This document shows positions 1 through 8,606 of a DNA stretch of 64,000 nucleotides, piece after piece. The number at the start of each line of letters is the position of its first letter. Within the stretch, counting starts at the first letter, position 1. Origin of the DNA: an uncultured Fidelibacterota bacterium (lineage in GTDB: Bacteria; Fidelibacterota; Marinisomatia; Marinisomatales; UBA1611). Below the pieces are notes generated by a model. It searched no databases. It saw only the letters and a list, made by a program, of their open reading frames with translations, and was not told where the DNA came from. The stretch spans positions 84,883-148,882 of the forward strand of contig CAJWLO010000001.1 of the NCBI GenBank assembly GCA_913043235.1, given 5' to 3'. The translations under genes were made by a program, and so were the position numbers.

Positions 1-38
1 TTTAAAATGCGGAGTAACCACATACCAAGGAGTAACAC

Positions 39-1865
39 ATGAGCAAGGGGATAAAATACTCAATACCGATTCTAGGAGCGTTATTCGTAGCGTCCCTCGC
101 AATTGGTCAAGGCGGCTTTAGTTATCTTTCCCAAAAGCTTTTGGTGGAAAATACCATCAAAGACCGCATCCAGGATGCCCTATCTAAGATTATTGATAGC
201 CATAAATATGTTATTAACGTAAATGTGGACTTGGAGATTATGGATGAGGTAGAAGAGCAGATAACGGTACTTTCTCCCAGGCGCCGTAATATACAACAGT
301 CAATTTCCCCTGCGGAAGAAACTGCTCAGGCTCTTTTGGAGATGCAGGCCCAGATCTTGGAAGAAACAGAGGCGGAGAAAAACCAATATTCAATTGGGCT
401 TCCAATTCCTGGTTTTGAGGTAGATATAACTGAAAGAAAAAAAGTAAAAAAGCAAAAACCCAAACCAAGGCCAATGGCTCCAGAAACTATGCGGCCTATG
501 GATGAAACGCCTCAGGATGTTGAACATGCCGATCCTGGTGTAGATAAAGTACTGAGGAGCAAACGTCCCGCCCGAGCAGAAATAAGAAAAATGGAACTTA
601 GTTTGATTTTACAGGAAGGCGCCGCACCAGAACTGATTGAAAATATTCGTCAGCTTACAATGGCAGCATCCAAATTTGACCGTAGCCGCGGTGACAAAAT
701 TACAATCATGACAGCTAGTTTTAAGGAGCGTCGTGATAAACGTTCAGCGGAGCAGATCATGCTAAAAAATATTGCGGAGAAAATTGATATTTTGGAGCAG
801 AAAAGAATTGCAGAAAATACAGACTGGCGCTCAGATATAGAAAGTTATCGCAGTGAGGAAGAAAAACGCCGCGAAGAAGATAAGAAGTTTTTCCAAGACC
901 AGCTAACACAAATGGAAGAACAAGCCAAGCTGCAGGCTTATGAGCAAGAGAAAAAGGAAATGATGCTGCGCGATTCTATAAAAATGGCAAATCTCAATGA
1001 TGAAATATCTGCATTAAAAGATCTGTTGACAGTATCAAAGAGTGAAGATAGCACAAAAAAGATGAGCCAAAAGAGTAAACTGGATTCATCTCGATTTGCA
1101 ACTTTGGACAATGAGCTCCAAGGCCTAAGGCAGATGCTGCTTAGATCCATGCTACAGGATTCCGTGGAAGCTCAGAAGCAAGCACAATTAGAAATTGAAA
1201 AAGAATTATCTTCAAGAGAAAAAGAAAAAGCTAGAAGAGACTCTCTTTTAGCAGAAAAAATTGCTGCTCTTGATGCGGTTCAGGGTGATCTTGATGCTCT
1301 GCAGACGGAAATGGCAAGCGATTTGGATTCATCAACCTGGATAATGATTGTTCTAGGCGCCTTATCTATAATGTTGCTTGCAGTGCTTACCTTTGTGTTA
1401 TTAAAAAATAAACAACAACCAGTTCCACCCATGCCTCCCTATATGTATGGCCCACCACCACGGCCAAGAAGAAAACCTCCTGCAAAAAAGAAAAAAGCTA
1501 CAGCTTCGAAAAAAAAGAAATCTCAAGAAAAAGGTAAGACCATTGATAAAGAAACAGTTGGTAAAGATGGAGAAGCAGATGAAGCTGCAGAGAAAGTAAA
1601 AACTGAAAAAGAAGACACACCGTCGGTGCAAAAGCAAGAAGATAAATCAGATGCTTCTGTCCCGGTAATGGATGATCCAAATGTGATTAGAAGTGAAATT
1701 GATGATATCCGAAAATCAGTTGTATCCATGAGCGTTGGCCAGCCTGATAGAACCACAACTATTGTTAAAGAATGGCTGGAGCAGCCAGCCCCAGCAGTCC
1801 CTGAAGCAGCTGAAGCTCCTGGAGATGGAGGCGGTGGCGGTGAAGAAGAAGCTGGTGAAGGATAA
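39..1865 (+). CDS. FliF-like inner-membrane ring protein with periplasmic coiled coil
   Basis: 608 aa. Residues about 7-25 form an N-terminal signal or membrane anchor. Residues about 40-66 resemble the start of the FliF C-terminal periplasmic domain (amphipathic helix, then V-N-V-N-V-D-L-E). Residues about 180-229 match its second half, ending in the family signature FDRSRGDKITIMTASF. From about 230 to 430 runs a charged coiled coil that normal FliF lacks. A transmembrane helix lies at about 431-457, followed by a Pro-rich, Lys-rich and then acidic cytoplasmic tail. Near residues 565-581 the tail contains QPDRTTTIVKEWLEQ, which resembles the FliG-binding motif of FliF. The FliF N-terminal ring domains (RBM1 and RBM2) are absent. 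An AGGAG lies 8 bases before the ATG. It is followed 15 bases later by a FliG-like gene, so the two likely form a complex. Family membership is fairly sure; function is unknown, and I infer a non-canonical ring or stalk. Confidence 0.72.
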   Translation: MSKGIKYSIPILGALFVASLAIGQGGFSYLSQKLLVENTIKDRIQDALSKIIDSHKYVINVNVDLEIMDEVEEQITVLSPRRRNIQQSISPAEETAQALLEMQAQILEETEAEKNQYSIGLPIPGFEVDITERKKVKKQKPKPRPMAPETMRPMDETPQDVEHADPGVDKVLRSKRPARAEIRKMELSLILQEGAAPELIENIRQLTMAASKFDRSRGDKITIMTASFKERRDKRSAEQIMLKNIAEKIDILEQKRIAENTDWRSDIESYRSEEEKRREEDKKFFQDQLTQMEEQAKLQAYEQEKKEMMLRDSIKMANLNDEISALKDLLTVSKSEDSTKKMSQKSKLDSSRFATLDNELQGLRQMLLRSMLQDSVEAQKQAQLEIEKELSSREKEKARRDSLLAEKIAALDAVQGDLDALQTEMASDLDSSTWIMIVLGALSIMLLAVLTFVLLKNKQQPVPPMPPYMYGPPPRPRRKPPAKKKKATASKKKKSQEKGKTIDKETVGKDGEADEAAEKVKTEKEDTPSVQKQEDKSDASVPVMDDPNVIRSEIDDIRKSVVSMSVGQPDRTTTIVKEWLEQPAPAVPEAAEAPGDGGGGGEEEAGEG

Positions 1866-1880
1866 TAGAGGAGCGCTATA

Positions 1881-2813
1881 ATGATTAATGATTACAACAT
1901 GCTATCGGGTCTTCAAAAAGTTGCCATTCTGTTTTCTGTTCTTGGAGAAAGTTTGGCCATGACTTTAGTTAAGGGCTTGTCCCGAACAGAGATTCGTAAA
2001 ATAAGATCCAGTATCCGAGAGATGGGCCAGATCTCATTTTCTGTAAAGAAAAGGGTTATGGAGGAGTTTTATTTTGGTTTCTTAAGTGAACAATTTCAAC
2101 CAGCTGTAGAAGAAGGCCCTCTGGTTCCTTTTGACTTCTTAGAAGATTTGAATGATGAACAATTATCAGCACTTCTGGCAAAAGAAGATCCGCCAGTTAT
2201 TGCTATTATTCTGGCTCAACTTGATGCTGAAAAACGTATGAAAATTCTAGAAAGTTCTGATCCAACCGAAAAAGGCCAACTCCTCATTGAATTAGGGTCT
2301 TTGGATGATATACCTTTAGAAGCTATTATTGAAGTGGCTGCCAAGATGCGTGAGAAAGCATCTTTTCTACCCCGCACGGTAGATTTTTCAAGAGGTGGAG
2401 GAAAAGAAATTGCCGGTATGCTAAGCAATATGTCTGCTGATGAAGAAGAGAAATATCTTCAGGCAATTGCCAATGAGGATCCGGAGCTCCATAAGGAAAT
2501 CAAAAAACATCACCTTACATTTGATGATATCATTGAAAAATTTCCACCTGATATATTACGAGGTCTTTTGAATGCTGTGGAATTAGATGAGTTATCCGTG
2601 GCTGTAAAAGGCGTTGATCAAGAAAAAGTTGATGAGCTTATTGAAATGTTGCCGCAGAAAAAACAGGCAATGTTTGAACCAATAGAAAAACCGCTACCAA
2701 AAAGAGAAGTGGATACTGCCAGGAAGGCGATTGTCGCCGGTGCAAAAAAACTTGAAGAAAGCGGAGAGGTAAACCTTGCTGATATTCTTGGCGGGGGTGA
2801 AATGGTTGAATAA
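1881..2813 (+). CDS. FliG-like rotor/switch protein
   Basis: 310 aa, slightly shorter than usual FliG (about 330). The N-terminal domain starts with GLQKVAILFSVLGESLA, typical of FliG. The middle domain (about 85-200) has the EDPPVIAIILAQLDAEKRMKIL helix pair. The C-terminal domain (about 210-305) has TFDDIIEKFPPDILRGLLN and ends RKAIVAGAKKLEESGEV, like the FliG C-terminus. By hand alignment, the torque helix (about 256-275) keeps a basic residue at the R281 position of E. coli FliG. The D288/D289 acidic pair is replaced within FEPIEKP, and the DDR of the armadillo-type motif is replaced by FPPD. A GGAG lies 8 bases before the ATG. It sits 15 bases after the FliF-like gene and is probably its cytoplasmic partner. 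Whether it takes part in rotation is doubtful; no MotA/MotB, other flagellar or switch genes are visible here. Confidence 0.78.
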   Translation: MINDYNMLSGLQKVAILFSVLGESLAMTLVKGLSRTEIRKIRSSIREMGQISFSVKKRVMEEFYFGFLSEQFQPAVEEGPLVPFDFLEDLNDEQLSALLAKEDPPVIAIILAQLDAEKRMKILESSDPTEKGQLLIELGSLDDIPLEAIIEVAAKMREKASFLPRTVDFSRGGGKEIAGMLSNMSADEEEKYLQAIANEDPELHKEIKKHHLTFDDIIEKFPPDILRGLLNAVELDELSVAVKGVDQEKVDELIEMLPQKKQAMFEPIEKPLPKREVDTARKAIVAGAKKLEESGEVNLADILGGGEMVE

Positions 2814-2834
2814 CCATATTGGATCGATGAAGTT

Positions 2835-2862
2835 AAAAAGCCCCTTTTTTAGGGGCTTTTTT
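2835..2862 (+). terminator. Rho-independent terminator after the FliF/FliG-like pair
   Basis: A perfect 10-bp stem, AAAAAGCCCC at 2835-2844 pairing with GGGGCTTTTT at 2852-2861, closes a 7-base loop and runs into a T tract. The A tract on the left could also make it work for the converging minus-strand gene. It shows that the two-gene unit ends here. Confidence 0.9.
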
Positions 2863-2869
2863 ATATCTG

Positions 2870-3904
2870 CTAAGATGATGAAAAATGGAATATTTTATTT
2901 GTTTTTTTATCTTTGATATATTTTTTATACGGATTTACATAACGATCAATCAGGTTTGGTTTTATATTTTTAATTTTAATCATCATAGCAGCGGCAAAAC
3001 AGCCTCCAAAATGGTGGTCAATTACCGGATCAAACACCCGCATAGTATCGGAAACACGGTAGTAAGCAGATATTAGGGCAGGGATAGTTGTATCTCTTGC
3101 GCGTGCGATTTTATGTAATTCTATAAAGTCTTTGTTAGCATTATTTGTTTTTAAATATGATTGAAGCTCGTCTTCTACCGTGGCAGGCTTGTAAGGAAAT
3201 TTAGGGTTGAAATTCTGATCTTTTTTATACAGGTGTTTTTTAAAAAAATAAAATAGCAGGTCTCTCATGAATGGATCATAGGATGGATAGATTACAAGAC
3301 GACCAAAAAAATATCTGCATTGAGGGTGCTGCACCAAAAGTGCACCCAGGCCATCCCAGATGTTGTCCAAAGCAGAAACTGTCTTGCGTTTTTTGTTTTT
3401 AATCTGATATTTAGGTTGTATGAAGGCACGGGTTAGTTCAATGAAATAAGGAACATATTTTTTTTCAAATTCAGTATCTAAATTATATAGTTCTTTATTT
3501 ATTAAGGGTATTGTTGCATTTATCTGATTATGATATCGTTCAAAAGTATTAAATCGGTATCCCCCCAAAATCTCTTCTTCTGACGGGTCCCATACAATGA
3601 GCTGCTTACATTTGTATTCACCCGTATCATACTTATCCAAATCTAAGGCGGTGCCAATACCGGCTCCGGCATCGCGAAAGGTAAGTTCGCGAAGACGGCC
3701 CACCTCTTTCATTAGATTAGGGGCATTAACGCCATCGAAAATATAAACATTATTTTTTCCCATTCTGGTAGGTCGGAGGAATCGTTCAGGGGTTAGTTCC
3801 TTTTTTAATATATTTCGATTTACAGGCTTGACCAAATATTCAAATAATTTACGACTCATATTATATTTTTCAATTTGGGTGTCGGCCAGGCATTTTTTTT
3901 TCAT
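2870..3904 (-). CDS. GNAT-type N-acyltransferase, aminolipid (glycine/ornithine lipid) synthesis, GlsB/OlsB-like
   Basis: About 344 aa. The central part (about 70-270) resembles the 'hemolysin' or OlsB-type acetyltransferase fold used by N-acyltransferases that load a 3-hydroxyacyl chain on an amino acid: VGRLRELTFRDAGAG, then IVWDPSEEEILGGYRF, then ELTRAFIQPKYQ. The latter is the Bacteroidetes GNAT/hemolysin signature. I chose the ATG at 3904, preceded by GGAG. A TTG at 3913 and a further ATG at 3859 are also in frame. The gene overlaps the 3' end of the upstream acyltransferase by about 35 bases, which implies translational coupling. In Bacteroides the equivalent GlsB/GlsA pair makes glycine lipids. 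The amino acid used here cannot be told from sequence. Confidence 0.68.
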   Translation of the reverse strand: MKKKCLADTQIEKYNMSRKLFEYLVKPVNRNILKKELTPERFLRPTRMGKNNVYIFDGVNAPNLMKEVGRLRELTFRDAGAGIGTALDLDKYDTGEYKCKQLIVWDPSEEEILGGYRFNTFERYHNQINATIPLINKELYNLDTEFEKKYVPYFIELTRAFIQPKYQIKNKKRKTVSALDNIWDGLGALLVQHPQCRYFFGRLVIYPSYDPFMRDLLFYFFKKHLYKKDQNFNPKFPYKPATVEDELQSYLKTNNANKDFIELHKIARARDTTIPALISAYYRVSDTMRVFDPVIDHHFGGCFAAAMMIKIKNIKPNLIDRYVNPYKKYIKDKKTNKIFHFSSS

Positions 3905-4724
3905 GCTCTCCAATTAGATATACAAGCTTTCGTACCTCTTGGGCCCACTCCAAGTGTGTTCGACTGCTGTCGAATTTTGTAAAAGATATAGGAGAACCAA
4001 AGACAACTTTTATAGTAGATCCAGCCTTATTAAACATTTCATGGGGTAAAAGGAACATTTCTAGGTTCGATTTCATATGTAGCAGTCTTCTAATGCTGGC
4101 AATATTATAAAATAAATCAGAATTTCGGGCATCTATATATACAGGTACTACTTGACGCTGATATTTAACCGCACTGGTGACAAAGAATTTATTCCAAGGT
4201 AGATCCTGTATTATAAAGGGGTTTCTCTTGGCTACGAGTCCGGCAGGAAAAACACATAATGGATGTTTTGATGCTAATACATTTTTTAAAGTTAAGGCGT
4301 TAGCGCGTGTAAATTTCCCGAAGGTGACCACACTCACTCGAAGTGAGTGGAAACCAGGGACTACGTCTAGTATTTCATTGGATAGGATTTTCAAAGAAGA
4401 ATAATAAGACCCCAACGCAGACAGCAGAGCTAAACTGTCTAACCCTCCTAAAGGGTGGTTGGCAACAAAAATACTCCTGCCATATTTGGAAATATTTTTT
4501 AGGCCCTTTAGTTTTACTGTTACTTGGAATTGCTCAAGAGCCCAGTTGACCAATTTAATCCCATCCAAATCTCGACTTTTATGTATCAGATTGTTTAGAT
4601 GATCCTCATAAATAATGTGTCTAATAAGTCTTAGAAACCATCGGGGCAGTTTATGATAAATATCGGGTAGGTGGGTTTTAAACTGCTTCTCTATATCAAT
4701 AATTCTAGGAATTGATTCTGTCAC
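3870..4724 (-). CDS. PlsC-family O-acyltransferase, likely second step of aminolipid synthesis (GlsA/OlsA-like)
   Basis: 284 aa. The 1-acylglycerol-3-phosphate acyltransferase fold is shown by FVANHPLGGLDSLALL, the acceptor motif. Five residues lie between His and Asp instead of the usual four, a variant I associate with the hemolysin-linked members of the family. CVFPAGLVAKR is the downstream substrate motif. It is expected to acylate the hydroxyl of the lyso-aminolipid at the inner membrane. It is the first gene of a two-gene minus-strand unit with the N-acyltransferase at 2870-3904. A role as the general phosphatidic acid-forming PlsC cannot be excluded, but the coupling to the GNAT gene argues against it. 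Confidence 0.72.
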   Translation of the reverse strand: MTESIPRIIDIEKQFKTHLPDIYHKLPRWFLRLIRHIIYEDHLNNLIHKSRDLDGIKLVNWALEQFQVTVKLKGLKNISKYGRSIFVANHPLGGLDSLALLSALGSYYSSLKILSNEILDVVPGFHSLRVSVVTFGKFTRANALTLKNVLASKHPLCVFPAGLVAKRNPFIIQDLPWNKFFVTSAVKYQRQVVPVYIDARNSDLFYNIASIRRLLHMKSNLEMFLLPHEMFNKAGSTIKVVFGSPISFTKFDSSRTHLEWAQEVRKLVYLIGEHEKKMPGRHPN

Positions 4725-4769
4725 TATTTAGAAATATAACTGAAAATATATTATACCTGAATAAAAAGA

Positions 4770-7223
4770 TTATAATGATTCCATTCTTTTAAGTTTTGTT
4801 TTTTTTATTAACCTAATGAATTGAGAATCTTCCCGAATGGGATCAAAAACAGGGTTGGTTAGTAATTTTAAATCTTTCACCAGTTTATATTCATTGGTGA
4901 ATTCCAGTGATTCTATGGCATATTCTGTTTCACCTAGGCTGGTGAAAATAAAAGCTAAAGCATAATTTTTGTAATTCTGAGAATGCTCGGAATCCAGCAT
5001 CTTGATAAAACCGGACACCTTTGTTTCATCATCGCTATACCCTGCTTGCATTCCTAGAATTGCGAATTTGATTTCATTGGGGATATTTCCGTACATGTCA
5101 TATAATATTTCTTCCACAAATTCATTTGTTTTTTCTTCATTCTTCAAAGCATGGATACAATAATAAATATTCACCAATTTCATCGGATCTTGTACCTCAT
5201 CAATTAGTTCAAAGGATTTGAAATACAGATCAAGTGCCTTTTCATAATCTTTATTTAGGTGAAAATTGATATCACCATATAACTGATAAATTTCGCAGAG
5301 CCCTAAAGAGTCTATCTTAGTATCTAGGGCTTTATAGTTAGGGAAATAATTGGAATAAAACTTGTTATAGTATTTTATAGCCTGTTGTTTGTTGCCCATA
5401 TTCAAATAATAGCGGGTCAAACCCACTAGAGTGCCATAACTTGTACTATCTGCTTCGTAAGTTCGAAGAAGTAACTCTTCAGCTTTACTCCACATAAGTT
5501 GTCGCTCCAAAAGGTCAATATAAAACAGATTTTCAAAACCATAAATGAAGTCAGGTTCTATCTCGAAGGCCTTAGTATAGTATTCATAGGCAGTAACATA
5601 ATCTTTCTTCACTGTATAATGAAAACGCCCTATTCTGGCATTAATTGTTGCTGAGAGAGGATCCAATTCCCCGGCCTTCTTTAGTTTTTCAAAGGCAGCG
5701 TCAGTTTGGCCATTTTTCCACAATAGCATTCCATACCAGAGGTAAGAGATTGAATAATTTGGATTATAGTCGATTGCTTTCTGGTAATAATCATCTGCCT
5801 GTTTATGATCTTTTCGGTACTGCTCAGCTACTTTTCCCAATACAGTGTAGGCTTCCCCGTATTCTGGCGCTAGCTCTAAGGCTCTTTGGGCATCGGCCTC
5901 TGCGCGAGGGAAATAATCATCATCGTCACTATCTTTGTTAATATGTTCGACTATGTTATTCAGCTCAATGTAGGATTCAGCCAATCCAATATATGGTTGG
6001 GCATATCCCGGATCTTCTTTAAGTGATAGGTTAAAATAGTTAATAGCCTTAATTAGATCTTCTTTTCCTTTCTTGTTCCAGAGATTGCGACCCAACAAAT
6101 AATTATTCAATGCTGAAGAATTAGCAGTGGTTGCCTTGCTTACATTTCCTTTGATTTCACCGAATTGTACTTTTAATTGCCCTGCTATAGCGGAAGCTAT
6201 TTCGTCTTGTATAGAAAAAATATTTTCTAGATTTCTTTCATAGGATCCAGACCACATGCTTTTATCATCGTATGCACGGATCAGGCTAGTGTTGATGCGG
6301 ACATTATTTTTCCATCTGCGAACACTTCCTTCTACAATATAGTTAACACTTAGTAAGTCTGCTATTTGACGTGCTTCCATTTCTGACATTTTATCTTTAA
6401 AGGAAAACGCAGATGTTCTGGAGATAATACGAAAAGCATCAACCTTTGAAAGGCGATTCAATATCTCTTCTGTGATACCGTCACTGAAATATTCATCGTT
6501 ACTATCGCCACTCATATTCATAAAAGGCAGCACAGCGATGGATTTATCACCCTTCAATACAGTTTTTATTTCTGTACCTTCATCTACTTTAAAATAAAAT
6601 GCATATCCGAAATAACTTATCAATAAAACAATACTTGCTATAATTGTTGCGGTTCTTATTAGTGGTTTTTTCTTTTCGTATTTTGCATCAAATTTTTTAT
6701 TTAAAGGCTGAGACAGCCCATGGGATGCGATACTATAAATACGGACAATTTTTTTAACCCCTTTCAATTGTGGTTCTATAATAAAGTGGGCTTCGAACTC
6801 CGGGTGACTGGACATATCACGGGTAACCTTTTCGGAAACAGCGATGCCCCCAACAGCGGAAAACGGTACCATCCTACTGGCGATATTTACGTCGTCGCCA
6901 ATAATATCATCATTTTCCAAGATAACAATATCCCCTTGGTGGACAGCAATTCTCAGATCAAGTTGTTCAATGTTTTGGACTTGTTTCTGGATCTCCACTC
7001 CGCATTCTAAGGCATCGATTGTGCTGTGAAAACTAATCAGTACGCCGTCACCGAGTTCCTTAAGCCATTTTCCTCCAAAGTCTTCAACCAGCGGTTTAAT
7101 TACTTCGCGCTGTTGATTTAAAAGTTCTACAGCACGGCGCTCACTCCCGGCTGTGATACGTGTAAAATCTGCGATGTCTGTGAACATAATCGCACGAAGT
7201 TCTCGGTGTTCTCTTGGAGACAT
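4770..7223 (-). CDS. Class III adenylate cyclase fused to TolB-like and TPR domains
   Basis: 817 aa. The catalytic domain is at about 8-170. Metal-binding aspartates are D16 (IMFTDIADFT) and D59 (LKELGDGVLISF), and GDDVNIASRM supplies the transition-state Asn and Arg. Lys55 and the Asp before VN match ATP rather than GTP specificity. One transmembrane helix lies at about 191-212. It is followed by a TolB-N-like domain (about 225-345: KSIAVLPFMNMSGDSNDEYF) and tetratricopeptide repeats to the C-terminus. The cyclase is cytoplasmic and the sensor half probably periplasmic. This architecture is common in environmental bacteria, and the signals sensed are usually unknown. All catalytic residues are present, so activity is expected. 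No Shine-Dalgarno is visible before the ATG. Confidence 0.9.
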   Translation of the reverse strand: MSPREHRELRAIMFTDIADFTRITAGSERRAVELLNQQREVIKPLVEDFGGKWLKELGDGVLISFHSTIDALECGVEIQKQVQNIEQLDLRIAVHQGDIVILENDDIIGDDVNIASRMVPFSAVGGIAVSEKVTRDMSSHPEFEAHFIIEPQLKGVKKIVRIYSIASHGLSQPLNKKFDAKYEKKKPLIRTATIIASIVLLISYFGYAFYFKVDEGTEIKTVLKGDKSIAVLPFMNMSGDSNDEYFSDGITEEILNRLSKVDAFRIISRTSAFSFKDKMSEMEARQIADLLSVNYIVEGSVRRWKNNVRINTSLIRAYDDKSMWSGSYERNLENIFSIQDEIASAIAGQLKVQFGEIKGNVSKATTANSSALNNYLLGRNLWNKKGKEDLIKAINYFNLSLKEDPGYAQPYIGLAESYIELNNIVEHINKDSDDDDYFPRAEADAQRALELAPEYGEAYTVLGKVAEQYRKDHKQADDYYQKAIDYNPNYSISYLWYGMLLWKNGQTDAAFEKLKKAGELDPLSATINARIGRFHYTVKKDYVTAYEYYTKAFEIEPDFIYGFENLFYIDLLERQLMWSKAEELLLRTYEADSTSYGTLVGLTRYYLNMGNKQQAIKYYNKFYSNYFPNYKALDTKIDSLGLCEIYQLYGDINFHLNKDYEKALDLYFKSFELIDEVQDPMKLVNIYYCIHALKNEEKTNEFVEEILYDMYGNIPNEIKFAILGMQAGYSDDETKVSGFIKMLDSEHSQNYKNYALAFIFTSLGETEYAIESLEFTNEYKLVKDLKLLTNPVFDPIREDSQFIRLIKKTKLKRMESL

Positions 7224-7264
7224 TAAACTAGGGGGCTATTTTAATAAAAATAGTATGGTGCAAA

Positions 7265-7729
7265 TCAATACATGATGTCACAAATGGTACACATTGGTTT
7301 TTGTTCTGAGCTTTCATGTTTCTTGCCACATTTATGGCAGGTGGTACCCACAAGTTTATTTTTTTCTTTTTTTGATTCACATATTCTGCATACAGGTAGG
7401 TTTTTATCAAATTCTACGTTTCCCTCACAGTAAATGCAGAAAGCCTGTTCCAGTATCACTTTTTCATTATGAGTAAAATTCATACAGTCCAGTGAAATAG
7501 TCTTTCCGTTATCTTCAGAAATACTTTTTACATCATCGCAATTAACCAGATAATTCTTGTACCGTCCAAATCGCCCGGGTTTCTTAAAATGCACTCCCAG
7601 CTTACTAGTGCCGATATAGGTAACGCCAATGAACCTTTTTTCGCTTTTCCCGCCATCCTCATATAGTATGACTACATCAGGATAAAGGAGCGAACACAAA
7701 AACAACAATAAATACAACTTATGACCCAT
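7265..7729 (-). CDS. Secreted or envelope protein with C-terminal double zinc ribbon, function unknown
   Basis: About 154 aa from the ATG at 7729, which has GGAG at good spacing. A start at 7789 is possible but has no support. Residues 1-18 look like a signal peptide or anchor (MGHKLYLLLFLCSLLYP). A small beta-rich region follows (about 20-80), resembling stretches that read 'VILYEDGGKSEKRFIGV'. The C-terminal third has four Cys pairs of CxxC type (CIYC, CRIC, CHKC, CTIC), giving two zinc ribbons. Zinc ribbons after a signal sequence are unusual, so the hydrophobic stretch may instead anchor a cytoplasmic ribbon. I do not recognise the family. It lies 41 bases upstream of the cyclase gene on the same strand and may be cotranscribed with it. 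Confidence 0.6.
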   Translation of the reverse strand: MGHKLYLLLFLCSLLYPDVVILYEDGGKSEKRFIGVTYIGTSKLGVHFKKPGRFGRYKNYLVNCDDVKSISEDNGKTISLDCMNFTHNEKVILEQAFCIYCEGNVEFDKNLPVCRICESKKEKNKLVGTTCHKCGKKHESSEQKPMCTICDIMY

Positions 7730-7887
7730 AATTATTTTCTCCATATGAGATTGATAAAGAGATATTAATATTGTTGAGATTTTGTTCACAGTTATCTTTC
7801 ATTATTGTAGCTATAAAAAACCAATTGAAATATTATCGGACTATTGGTCATTATTGAAATATTGAACAAGAAGCATTATTTTTTGTT

Positions 7888-8457
7888 GTGGCTTATAATC
7901 CCAATCGCAAGGATGCGCTGGCACTGCTTCATCAATATACTAAGAGTGATTCTTTGCGCCGCCATGGCTTGGGGGTAGAGCAGGCTATGCGAAAAATGGC
8001 TGAAAAATATAATGGCAATGTAGAAGAATGGGGCATCACGGGACTATTGCACGATTTTGATTATGAAATGTATCCTACTATTGAAGAGCATCCATGCAAA
8101 GGGAATAAAATATTAAAAGAGCAGGGATATCCTGAATCCATATGTCGAGCTATTATGGGGCATGCTACCTATAGTGGTGTTCCTCGCGACACAGATATGG
8201 CAAAAGCACTTTTTTCCGTTGATGAACTCACAGGATTTATTTTCGCTGTAACCTATGTTCGCCCTTCCCGATCTATCAAGGATGTAACCCCCCGGTCTGT
8301 GAAAAAAAAATTAAAACAGAAATCTTTTGCTGCCAGTGTCAATCGAGATGATATTTTTCAGAGTATAGAAGAACTTGATACGGACCTCACCGAACATATT
8401 CAATTTGTTATTGATGCTTTAATTGAGAAAGCAGATGAATTGGGTTTAGCTGGTTAA
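7888..8457 (+). CDS. HD-domain (HDIG-type) phosphohydrolase
   Basis: 189 aa from a GTG start. Metal ligands fit the HD superfamily: H26, then H55-D56 (GLLHDFDYEMYP), further His at 68 and 92, and an Asp near 112 (SVDELTGF). Length and layout match the stand-alone HDIG proteins sometimes annotated as predicted hydrolases. They act on nucleotides or phospholipid-like phosphates, but the substrate is unknown. It begins a plus-strand run (HD, pirin, peptidase) but is separated from pirin by 149 bases, so cotranscription is uncertain. Start choice rests on the absence of an ATG before the conserved His. Confidence 0.82.
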   Translation: MAYNPNRKDALALLHQYTKSDSLRRHGLGVEQAMRKMAEKYNGNVEEWGITGLLHDFDYEMYPTIEEHPCKGNKILKEQGYPESICRAIMGHATYSGVPRDTDMAKALFSVDELTGFIFAVTYVRPSRSIKDVTPRSVKKKLKQKSFAASVNRDDIFQSIEELDTDLTEHIQFVIDALIEKADELGLAG

Positions 8458-8606
8458 AGTCAATCCAAAAAAGTCCACTGCAAAATTGTTGATAAGAGTC
8501 CTTTATAAACATAATTACAACTTGGAAAATCTAATTATGATCCCTTTTTTAGCACAAATGACAGCTGGTGTTTAATTAAAGCCACTCCAATAAAGTAATT
8601 TTTATT

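Noticed and set aside
1401..1756. Minus-strand open frames opposite the Lys-rich tail of the FliF-like gene
   Set aside because: They are shadows of A-rich codons on the plus strand: Phe/Leu-rich, with no ribosome site.
39..1865. A normal flagellar FliF
   Set aside because: RBM1 and RBM2 are absent and a 200-residue coiled coil is inserted before the second helix; I call it FliF-like only.
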